DNA from: Epinephelus fuscoguttatus
Taxonomy: Eukaryota; Chordata; Actinopteri; Perciformes; Serranidae
Length of the DNA stretch: 64,000 bases
Direction: 5' to 3'
Assembly: GCF_011397635.1 (NCBI RefSeq)
Contig: NC_064761.1
Coordinates: 25,337,643-25,401,642, forward strand
Positions 49,001 through 61,200 of the stretch are shown piece after piece. Numbering within the stretch: the stretch's first letter is position 1; each line of letters begins with the position of its first letter. The position numbers and the translations under genes were made by a program. The notes under the pieces are model-generated. The model was not told the origin of the DNA. It did not search any database and worked only from the letters and a program-made list of their open reading frames with translations.

Positions 49001-52000
49001 AGCCCTTTTGAAAATGTGCTTGCAGAATCATTGGCACATCTCTCCTACTTGCATTTCCGCTGTGCATGTTGTGTTACATTTTTGTGTGAGGTAGTGAGGC
49101 CAAAGTACAGTGCGCCACAATTTAACTGATGCTAAATAGTTTTTGTCACGAAGTTCATCTGCTTTTACTGAACTGTTCTCGTCCACTTTAAATAAAGCTA
49201 AAATTGTGCCTTTCATCTGAGTGTTAGATCCCATCTCCTCTGAAATTAAAGATAGAGGACATAGATTCAGGAGGACCAAGAATATGGTTGGATAGGTTTC
49301 TTGTGTAAAGTGCACTTCTTGTTGTGTTGACGTGTTCATAGCCACTGTTTGTTTTGGTCTGCAGGAGTCAGAGGGAGGCCTGTATGTGTGTATGAACACA
49401 TTCCTGGGCTTCGGACGGGAACATGTGGAGAGACATTATCGCAAAACAGGACAGAGCGTTTACATGCACCTCAAACGACATGTCAAAGAGGTAAGTTTTA
49501 CTCCTGTGGTGTATTTATAGTGTGTTACTGATTTTTAGTCCTCAAATGTTAAGCTTAGTGTAGTTTATTAGCATAAAGGAAGTGCTAAAAACAAAAATAT
49601 ACAACAACAAACATAGCATTGATTGTGCAGATGAGAGGTAAAAAAAAACCCAAAAGGCTTACAGCGAAACCTCCCCTCTAAGATTTACACTTTATCCTGA
49701 TACCATGGATATTTGTTACCTTAACATAATGAAAAAGAGAACAAGTTAGGAGTAATATTAATAAAGATAATAAATAAAACAGAACCATTTTGAGCGCATT
49801 AACTATGGCAATGGCTCATCTTAAACATGTACTGACAGCAAACTTTGTTTCAGTGATGATGCAAATTTCTCCCAGCTACAGACAGATCTTGGTTGCGTAC
49901 AAATAATATTAAATTTGATCTATTTTAGTTTGTAATCATTTATTTAATTCATACTTCATTCAATATTCATACATACATAGATTGAGAGTCTCATAACGTG
50001 GAAAAGTAGCAAGGTGGATTTCAGACATTGGTTATAATTTACTTTAACCTACATTTATAAGCAGCATATACATTTTTATTATTATTATTATTTTTTTTAA
50101 TTTTGCCTTTATTGGACAGGACAGGTAGGCGTGAAAGGGAGAGAGGGAGAGGGAATGACATGCAGCAAAGGGCCACAGGCCAACTATAACTCTTCCTGTG
50201 TGCACCCATAAGAGGAAGCTGATGTATAAACAGATAAAAATAATAATGTAGATATAAACATTGAAAAAATATGTTTTCATAGAGGTTGTAATAGTTGACA
50301 AATCAATTCTAGTACATTAATAAACACACAACATGTCCTTAAAGATGCTTAGAACTACAGTATAGTGTGTTATGAACCATTAACTGCTTATAAATGTCTA
50401 ATAGGAGGCAGTCTCTATTGAAATAAGCACTATTTTACCACTATTTGTATTTCAGTAAGCTGATCATGTCATTAACGCCGTCAGGATTACAGGCTAAACT
50501 CACACCATGATAACTGATGCTGCAGAGGTTTGCAGCACTGAAAGCAGTGTGAGATTAAAAGGTATACCGAGTGACCCTGATCGCCGATATCATGATGCTG
50601 TTATTTGGAACATCAGTGGTTGAATTACATCGTCCGCCCTGCGTGTTCTTGAAGCTGAAATGCTCAGTCATCAACATTTAATTAAAGAAAGATGAAAATA
50701 TGAACTTTTTCACTGGACCTGACTGACCTTCAGACCGAGGCCTGTCTGAGTGTTTGTGGCGAACACTTGATATGTTTTCAGCTCTCTCTGTGTCCGTCTG
50801 TATCCCCCATATCACATCTTTAACCTCTGTCTGTTCTGTTTTCTGATAGTACTGTATGCTGTGGATTTTCCCAGAAAGAAAGTGGTAATTTGGTATTAAT
50901 TATGTGGAGAGATAGTACTCATTTGATGCGCTTCTATTTAATTGATTAACTATTAATTTCCAGTGAAACCTAGAGTCTTATAATAAACATGCAAAAATAT
51001 GAAATTTGTAGACAGGCAAGCGTACAATTCAATATATAGAGAGAATAAATATTCCAATAACAAATGACCTGGGTTTAAACTGACAATTCTCCCTGTAACT
51101 AGAACCACTTTACATCATGTTTTTCAAGAATCTTCCATAAAAAGTCCACAAACTTTTGGAAATTACACACCCATGACATAAAGTGTCACAGCCTTGTCAA
51201 AGTTACTTCTGAAATCCAAATAATAGCATCATACTGAATACACAACTGAAGGCTTTATATAACAGACGGATCATAATGCAATCCAAAACAACAACCCTGC
51301 AACAAATATTTTCATAGATTGTTAGATGTGTGAACCAGAGAGCCACTAGTTCAACTCTATGGTAACTTCTGAAGTTTGAAGTGGTGTTGCATTGGATTGC
51401 ATTATACTGTAAGGCGTTTTTATTATTTTGTCCATCCCTGTGTATTTTTAAAAACACTCTTGCTTTTCCTTTGTGGTAAAAAAAAAGTCACACATGAACT
51501 CAAACAAGCCTCTCTTTTCAAAAGTCGATGGTGAACAACAAAGGCCTGAGCTGCAGCCGTGTTTTCCTACTGGCTCTAATTGCCCTCAGATAAGCTCTGC
51601 TTTGTAAAGAGCTGCTATTTCCATGCCTGGATCTGGCCTGAAACAGCTGCTCACATTCTGCAGGCTCCTGTGTCTGCTGTTTTTTTTTCCCATGAGTCCA
51701 CTTGGTCGTGAGTGTGTCAGCATTCTCTGTCTTTCTCTCTGTCTGCCACACCGTGTCCTCCTTCTCCTCCCTGCTGAGTGAACGGGAAGCAGTCACCTGA
51801 ACTGAATGCCATCTAGACCAATATTAAATAAATAAATCTATAAATAAATAAATGTAAAAATGGATAAATATGCCAATAAAATAAGTCCAGAAATTAATAC
51901 ATCTGGCATTAAATATATAAATAAATGGAAATGTATACATAAAAAGTAGTCAGTGTAGTTTAATAATTAAATAAATAAAAATAAATAAATATTTTTAAAG

Positions 52001-52183
52001 GATTACTTTACTTTTTTCCATTACTTTTAAAGGACTACATATTTATTTCAGGGGACTTCTATTTCCTGAATCCACATTTATTTATTTCAGGTGACTGTAG
52101 TCCTTTAAAATGTCCTTTTTTAATTAAATCCCTTTTTTAAAATTTATTGAACTACACTGGCTTATTCGTATATTTATATTTAC

Positions 52184-52223
<40 letters not shown>

Positions 52224-55200
52224 TTGTCACTCATTTATTTATTTTAAATTTTATTTCATAGGCATATTTATTTATTAATCTTTTTTTTTTTTCTACTTGA
52301 TATTGACTTAAATGTTATTCCATACACCTGGACCAGATGGGATAAATAGGAAGCCAGTCGGTGGCACTGGGTTGTTTTGCTGCCAGACAGTCATTTGGCA
52401 GAAAAACAGTTTTACCCAAGTGTTTTTTGTTTGTTGATTGATCCATGTATCAGGGCTGCAAATGTTATTGGCAGACTCAAAGTGTTTATCTACCAGTCTG
52501 TTAAAGTTAATTTTAGTTTCTTACCACTCTGGACATATGTCGTTGAGCAAAAGAGAAAGATGATTTCACGCTCTGCAGGCAAAGACAGGCCCAAACACAT
52601 GATGTAGTGTAAACTGTATCTGTCCAAGTCTACATATCAAACTGTGCAACTGAAGCGGTTTCATTCATCATTCTTTAATTTTGCCCACACTGTGGAAGGG
52701 GTTTTCCCCTCGCCTTGTAACCCGACCTGGCAAGTGGAACATCCAGCATCCATTTCAAACAAAATGACAACCATCTGGACCTGCTGCCACAGCCGAGCAT
52801 TAAAGTTTTTTTTTCCACAAAGAGAATCATCAGACGTGTTTTAATTTGACGAGGCTTCTTTGATCTGATTTAATCTCTTCCTTCCTGTTTCCCACAGAAA
52901 GCCACAGGAGCTGCAGGAGGCGCCATCCCCAGACGAAGAAATGGAAAAGTGTTTCTAGGTAAGTCAGAGGCAGTGGTGGAAGACGTACTCAGATCGTTTG
53001 TCACTATGTAAAAATACTCCGTCGCAAGTGACAATCCTGCATTCAGAGTATTAATTAAAGGGCCAGTGTGCAGGATTTATGGACATCTACTGGCAGACAT
53101 GGGAGATAAAATGCACCACTATGTCTTCATTAGTTTATAATCACCTGAAAATAAAAATCATTGAATTTTTGTTACCTTAGAATGAACTGCTTTATATCCA
53201 CATATGAGCGGATCCTCTTCCATGGAGTCTGCCATGTTGTTCTACAGTAGCCCAGAAGGGATGTATCCAACACTGGCTCTAGATAGGGCCACTTGTGTTT
53301 TCACATTTTAGTGTTTTTGTGTTACCGCGTTGGTCCCTAAAGTTCTCCTACACGCCTGGCACACGGAAATAGTTTCAGTTCTGCAATCTCACCACTAGAT
53401 GCCACTAAATCCTACACACTGGACCTTTAAATAAAACACAGAAGTATTATGAGTAAAATGCACTCAAAGTATCAAAAGTAAAAGTACTCATTAGGCAGAT
53501 GAATGTCCCCTGTGACTGATATATTGTGATATATTACATTATTAGATTGTTACTACATTATTAGATTGTTAATACTGATGCATCGATGTGTAAGTAGCAT
53601 TGTAATGTTGTAAATCTAAGGGGGTGTCAAATAAGTATCAGAGCCCAAAAGAAGTATTGAGAAGTATTGGTTCATAAATTGTTACTCATTTTTTAAACTT
53701 TAATTTTCTATTTGTGTGGGTAAATATCGGAAAGTTTCAGGTTTTTGGGCCTCTTTAAAATTATTTAACCTAAACCATCTGAGTCGTTCAGATGCGAAAC
53801 GTCCGCTTTGGTGGAACTGCTGAACATGTGAGAAGGTGCCTCAATGTAGACTATTAATCTTTATCGATGCATTGTATTTAAATGTAAAATTTTAATTTGA
53901 AATGTAAACATTAATTGTAGCTGTCAGATAAATGTAGTGGAGGAAACTGTACAGAAATGTAGTGGAGTAGAAGTATAAAGTAGCATAAAATAAACATACA
54001 AGCACCTCAAATTTTTAATGTAAACTCAGTCACTGTCCACTACTAGGTACAGGCTGGACTAAACCTGGTGTTTCGGTCGTGAAGTAAATGTGATTTGTTT
54101 GTTCAGAAACCCCTCTCGATGCTCAGAGAACCCCCTCTGTTACTAGCAGGTGTTATTGTTTGTTACACTGTGGTGACCCGTCAGCTGCCCCTCCAGCCGG
54201 CCTTTACCCAAAGCGTCAGATATTTCCCATGATGAGACCTCTCCTCCTCCTCCTGTGCTCCAAATATAGCCCATTTATTTGTATATGTGGTTGGTAACTG
54301 TTCTAAATCAAAGCCCGGTCTGCTCCCCTCCTCCTCCTCGGCGCGGGGAGGGGCTGGTTGTTCGTCGGCCTCTCAGCTGCCACCACCTGTCAACCTCCCT
54401 GACACACTTCCACTGAAGTTATGACGCTGCTCAGAGGGGACCAGGTGTCCCTCACCCTCCTCCTCCTCCTCCCTCGCGACTAGCCTGGTGGGGGAGGAAT
54501 TCCTTCCACTCACCCTCTGTGTAATTGATGTTTCTGTTTCATTATTGTTCGGAGTTTAATAGACTTAACCATCCTTTGCCTTTTGATGAGTGCTGTACAT
54601 TAGGTCAACCCTCAGCGTCTGGCTGGCAGTCAGACGCTGCTTGCTGTCGTCCATTTTGGGTCTTTGAGGTGATAGCGGGCATGTATGTATCCGCCATCAT
54701 CTCCATACCAGTCCAGTGATCTAATCAAGCCTTTAGCTGGTAACGTCAGCCGTTACCATGAAGCCGGTGGGCACAATAACAATGACAGGGATAACCTATG
54801 ATCCTGTTTCACATGAGTCATGACACGACTTTAGGCTGTGGAGTGGAGCACAGATGACTGAGTGATTTAAGAGAGGAGTCTCACCTCAGTTTGATATCAT
54901 TTAAATGAGAAATGAAATGATTAGTTGATTAATCAGGTAGCTGATGGACAGAAAATATCTTCATTGTGAGGATTTAATGCCTCTCCTTGTCATAACTGAT
55001 AGTAAACTAGGGCCGAAACTAGTAATTTTCATCATTGATTAATCTGCAGACAGTTTTCTTGATTCATTGATTCATTGTTTGGTCGACAGAAATAATTGAA
55101 AATTGTGAAAAATGTCCATCAAAGGCTCCGATAACCAAAAGCGATGTCTTTAAACGCCTGGTTTTGTAGGACGAGCAGTTCAAAAGCCAAAGATATAAAA

Positions 55201-58200
55201 CAGAAGAACCTGAAAACTAGCCGACGAAAAGGACTCATCAATTACTATAAGTATTACTACCTTTATTTAACCAGGAAGTCCCACTGTGATTGGTAGCAAC
55301 CAATCAAAACCCATTAAAATGCAACAAATACAACAATTAAGACAAAAATCTGCTCTTTGGGAATGAGACTGTTGGTCGGACAAAGTCAGATGTCATCCTG
55401 GGATTTAGGAAAGTGCGATGGACATTTTCTCTACATCCTGACAATAATACACCAAATGATTATTTTAAAAATACCAAGCAGATTAATCAATAAGGAGAAT
55501 AATTGTTAGCTGCAGCCGTGATTGTAATCAGTAATGAAATGAGAATGCCATAGCTGCACAGACAAATGTCAGGGATTTGAGCCATGCTCTATTCTCCTTA
55601 GTAACTCCATAAGTTGCTGGTGATGAGAGTGTGTGATAAACAGCTAAATATAGCTCTGCATAAATCGTGTCGGAGCAAAAGAGTCATCAGCGTCGTATGA
55701 AGTCATCCTGTCACTGCTGTAAAAAAAGATGTTGGTGGTTTTCTTGTTCAAGGATTCATCTGTTTGTGCTCACTGTGTCTCTAGACTATTACGGTCCTGA
55801 CTGAAGGAACGAAGCAGGAACATAAAATAAGATCAGAACTCACACTCAAGAGCACAAAGGAGCAGAACACAGAATAACACTTTCTTAATGTTTACTTCCT
55901 CCCCTGTAGATTTAGAGCTAAACCGTGATTTTAACGGCGAGGACTATGAATATGAAGACGAGGCCAAGCTCGTCATTTTTCCAGACCACTTCGAGATCCC
56001 CTTACCAAATATTGAGGAGTTGCCCGCTCTGGTCAGTGAGTCGGCACTGCATGGGCTCTTGTGTGTTTCCATGCATGTTGGTGGGAGAGGGTGCGCTCAG
56101 TGGTTCCCTTGTCACTGAACAGACAGCGTGATTGTTCTTGTTTTAAACAGGGTGTCTACAGGTCCTTGAAAAGTCTTAAAATGTCTTAAGATAAGTTTTC
56201 TTAATATAAGGCCTTTAAAAGCCAAATTGTTGGGGTTTTTTTGTTCCATTTTTCCTTACTGTACATTTTGAACTGACATTAGTGTGTTTACTTGGAAGTA
56301 CATAAACATTTGTGTGACACACAAACATATATATAATTGATTCATTCATTTTCCGTAACCGCTTATTCTGTTCGGGGTCGCGGGGAGGCTGGAGCCTATC
56401 CCAGCTGACATTGGGTGAGAGGCAGGGTACACCCTGGACAGGTCACCAGACTATCACAGGGCTGACACATAGAGACAGACAACCATTCACACTCACATTC
56501 ACACCTATGAACAATTTAGAGTCACCAATCAACCTGCATGTCTTTGGACTGTGGGAGGAAGCCGGAGTACCCAGAGAAAACCCATGCTGAAACGGCGAGA
56601 ACATGCAAACTCCACACAGATGGGTCCCTTCCTGGGTTCAAACCAGGAACCATCTTGCTGTGAAACGACAGTGCTAACAACTGCTCCACAGTGCCCTTGG
56701 TTATGCCTGTAGACGCCCTGTTAAAGAGCTGCAAAGTCTGAATCCATTCATTTTAATTTGATTATTTCCAATTTCGAACCTCTAGTCGCTGTTAGTTTAT
56801 TTAAAAGTTTCCATTTGGATGTATTTTTGTGGAAGGTTTTGCTGTTCTTATAGGCTGCTCTCTGCCAAGTGTATATTATGGGGAACCACTGGATACACAC
56901 ACTGTGCAGGTGTTGCTTTTAGCTTTGTATTTCTTTTCTTGCCTGGAGTCCAGAGGAGACATTTTACTCCTGTTTTAATTTGTTTTGTTTTTTTGAGTAT
57001 GAGATTCTACAGTGAATGAGGTTTTGTGTTGGCATGTCATGTTTAATTTTTCAAATTATTTTACGCATGTATCATTAAATGTTGTGAGTGCTGACCACCT
57101 ATCCTAATTTCAGTTTGTTCTGCACGCTTTGTCTCTGCGCATAGAGACACCCTGTCTTCCTCTGCTGGATCCATCGCTTTATGTGGCACAGCTTCACAAT
57201 GTCTTGCATAGATCTTGCTATTGTCCTTTCTTTCTACTGTTAATGATGACTTGCATTTAAAGGGACAGTTCACCCCAAAATTAAAGAATACTTATTTTTC
57301 CTTTTAGCTGTAGTGCTATTTATTAAGCTAGATGTTTTGGTGCGAGTTACAGAGTGTTGTAGATATCGGCCGTAGACCACAAACCTTGTTCTGAGCAGTT
57401 TCATATTGGAACTATTTCCTTTCTAGCAAACTACACCCACCAACTGTATCATTGCGCAGAGGAAAACGTGTCTAGTCAGGGACGAGAGACTCGCAAATAT
57501 TAATGGCGTCCTCCTCAGTTGAGCGTAATGTTAACTAGCTCAGTGGTGCTAGGTGATCTAGTAGGAGATGCACGCTTTCGTCTGCATGGTGAAATGATTG
57601 GCAGGTGTAATTTGGTAGACAGGAAATAGTTCCTACATAAAACTGCTCGGAACAACGTCTGTGGATTATTTTGAGTAACCGGGTCATGATTTCTGGAGAG
57701 AGACACTTTGAGTAGCACAAGCCGAGTGTTATCTAGTTACATTATATTCGAGAAGGTAGAATATTTTAACACTCTGCAACTCACACCAGAACAATCCAGA
57801 CTGATAAACAGCACTACAGGTACAGCAAGAGGAAAAATATGTATTTTTGATTTTCGAGGTGAACTCCACTTCCAGAAGTTCATTCTGTCTCTGCTTGATT
57901 TCTGTGATGCTCAGGTGACCATCGCCTGTGACGCAGTGCTCAACGCACCATCAGCCTACAAGAAGCAGGAGCCTGAATCCTGGGAGGAGGAGATCCAGGT
58001 GTCCAGACATGCCAGGAGCCTCAGACAGCTGGATAATGGGGTCAGGATCCCACCCAGGTAGGAAACCACTGCATCATTTATAAAGCAGGACTTAATTACA
58101 TTTCTAGACAGCAGTGGTTGTATTTGTGCAGCCAGTTACACAACTGCATTACTGTGTCTCTTGCTGTTTGTCTTGTTTATCCAGACTGTTAATATTCAAA

Positions 58201-61200
58201 ATATAAATCCAATCACTTTTCCACCTGCTTGTGAGCAAAGTGCAGTTTTTAAATCATTCTGTGAGTCTTCACATGAAAATAAAAGCAACACAACAGAAAC
58301 AAGAGTCTCTGTGTCTTTCTCTATCAGTGGCTGGAAGTGTCAGAAGTGCGAGATGAGAGAAAACCTGTGGATGAACCTGACAGATGGAGCCGTGTACTGT
58401 GGGAAGTGGTTCTTTGATGGGAGTGGAGGAAACGGTCACGCTCTGGAGCACTACAAAGAGACCAAATACCCCCTGGCTGTCAAACTGGACACCATCACTC
58501 CAGACGGAGCAGGTCTGAGACACCCAACATGGTTATCTGAACTGTTGAATCCACAATCTGAGTTATTACGTAGTGTTAGTCAGTTAGTCAGTGTCCTTTA
58601 AATTGTCTTTTGGCAAAGTTTTACCAGAAAATTTGTGTCTACGAAAAAAAACCAGGTCTATTTTAGTGATGTAACTTATCCTTTGGTTTCAGATGTCTAC
58701 TCATTTGAGGAGGAGGAGGCCGTGTTGGACCCCCACATATCAGATCACTTGTCACACTTTGGAATAGACATGCTACAGATGCAGAAAAGAGTAAGTTGTC
58801 TGAGCTGTGAACAAACAAACAAAAACCAAAATGTGAGGCTTCCACAGTGAAGGTTTCACACAGCTCTCTTTGTCTCCCTTCAGACAGAGAATGGCCACCA
58901 CACAGACAATAACGCCCGGCCGCGGGTCAGTGAATGGGAGGTAATCCAGGAGTCGGGCATGAAGCTGAAAGCGGTGTTTGGCTCTGGTTACACAGGCATC
59001 AAAAACCTGGGCAACAGCTGCTACTTCGGCACAGTGATGCAGGTTCTCTTCAGCATCCCTGACTTCCAGAGGATGTGAGTACGCACAGTTAGCAAGAATA
59101 TGTTTTCATCTAAATTATTTAACATGCAGACTATTTTTTACATTATTCATACACAGTATATTGTAGGGCCTATAGCAGAGCATAAATAGGCCATGTTTAA
59201 GGAGTGATTTCATTGGGTGTTTTAATGTCTCAACTCTACAATACTGAACACCATGGGCCCTATTAAACACTCTACAGTGCGTGGTCCAAAGTGCACAGTG
59301 CAAGTGCATTTAGGGTCCATCTCCACTTTTGATAGTTAAACGGAGCATAGTCTGGGCACAAAGTAAGGCACAAGGTGTAGAGGGGTTGCATTAAGTCCCT
59401 TAATTAATCATAGGTTTGTTTTGGGCATAATATGAATTTAACCAATCAGATTGACAGGTGCTCCTGCAGCTGCTACATTGATATTTACATGGCACATTCG
59501 GCATATTGGAGAAGCGTTTTTTTGCTGAGAGTAATGCAGTAAGAGCAGTCATGTCACTGCAAATACCGTGGGACATTTAAGCAGCAAAACTAAAAACTGC
59601 AGCCTAATTATAAACTTGAAACTAAACATTTAGCTTCTAAAATAATCAGTGAAGTTATGCTGCTCCTCGTGCATAACTGCGCACAGCGTCCCTCTTAATG
59701 GGGATGCTCTTGCCCTAGGAAAAGTGAAGTTGTACTTAACTAATAGACTAATTAGACTAATAGATTAATGTGTACGTCTCCCACAGACCAAAGTCTGTCC
59801 TTTAAATAGCAGGAAAATATGGCGGCACTCTGACAGTAGACCAGGTTTTTGCTGGTCAATGGCATAATCTCTTGCTGCTCCCTCAAAATAGCAGTTCGCC
59901 AACAATGCAACAGACCACACCTCATTTTAAGACCTGCACGCCCATGGGTGCACAGATGGGTACAAGTGCTATTAACAACATGGGCACTGGCTGGCCATGA
60001 AAATGACAATTGAGTCTGAAACTAGCAGTGACAGTTGCAAGCTGTGCGCTGCTTTGTGTCAGGTAAGATCAGGCCCTGTGCCTTTGAACCTTCAGTACTG
60101 TAACAATAAGAGGTTGAAAAAAATACTCTAAACACAGCATACATAAATGAATAAAATATTTTTACAGATATTAGATTTACTGGCAGGTATAGCAGCATTT
60201 GTGAGCTACTGAACAGATCTTGAAACCGGCATTTTGGTAAGTGAGTTTCTAAGCACGAGAAACATCTAACAAGAGGTTCAGTAGGCCAGACAATTTTACA
60301 AAGTATGCCAGTCACTGATAAATGACATCAAGCAAAAGAAACTGGAGTCGCCATTTTAAACAAACTCACATGGAGATGAAGGACTTTATAATATGACCCG
60401 CTTTTGAAATTTCTTTTGCAATACTGCTTGTAATTACTGATGGTAATCTATAATTATGTTTGTTTGTTGATTGTCTAGCTCAGGATTAGGTATACATGTA
60501 ATAGTAATACTTCTCTGGAAACGTCTTTGGTTATTTAAATAACTGATATGGCCCCCAGCAGATGGTGTTAGTGTCTTCACCATGCCAACTTGTGTGTTTC
60601 CAGTGGTCTTATGTCTTTGTGATGTAACCATGTGCTCCATCTGAGGTGAGCGTGTGACATGTATTTTGATCTTTAGGTATGTGGGTAATCTTCAGAGGAT
60701 ATTTGACTATTCACCTCTCGACCCCAGCCAGGACTTCGCCACACAAATGTAAGTGACTCCAGTGTTACATAATGCAGTGTTAAGATACGCAAAACAAGTG
60801 AAGGTGTTTTTCAGTTGCTGCTGTGGTTGAAAAATGGCTAAGGTTTCGTTATGAGTTACTAACTTCAAATTTGTATCTTTATGGTTACTATGGCTGTTTT
60901 ATAAGAGGCAAAGTTTTGTCAATGACACTTCATTAAGATAATAAATGCATATTCAGTGGGGTGAAAGCCTTTTTTCTGCATCTTCTGGAAAATACTTGTC
61001 ATATAAGCCAGTGTGTTGCAAGTGTGTGAGTCCAGTCAGGTGCTGTGGTCACGATGAAAGCAGAATGTTAGCCAGGCAGGTGACAAATATCAGATACTGT
61101 ATGTGAAGCAACAAACGTTTCATATTCTGAGGCACAATGCCAGATAAACATGTTTTTCTCGCCACTGCTTGTACTTTACAGCCTGTCAACAAAAACCAGG

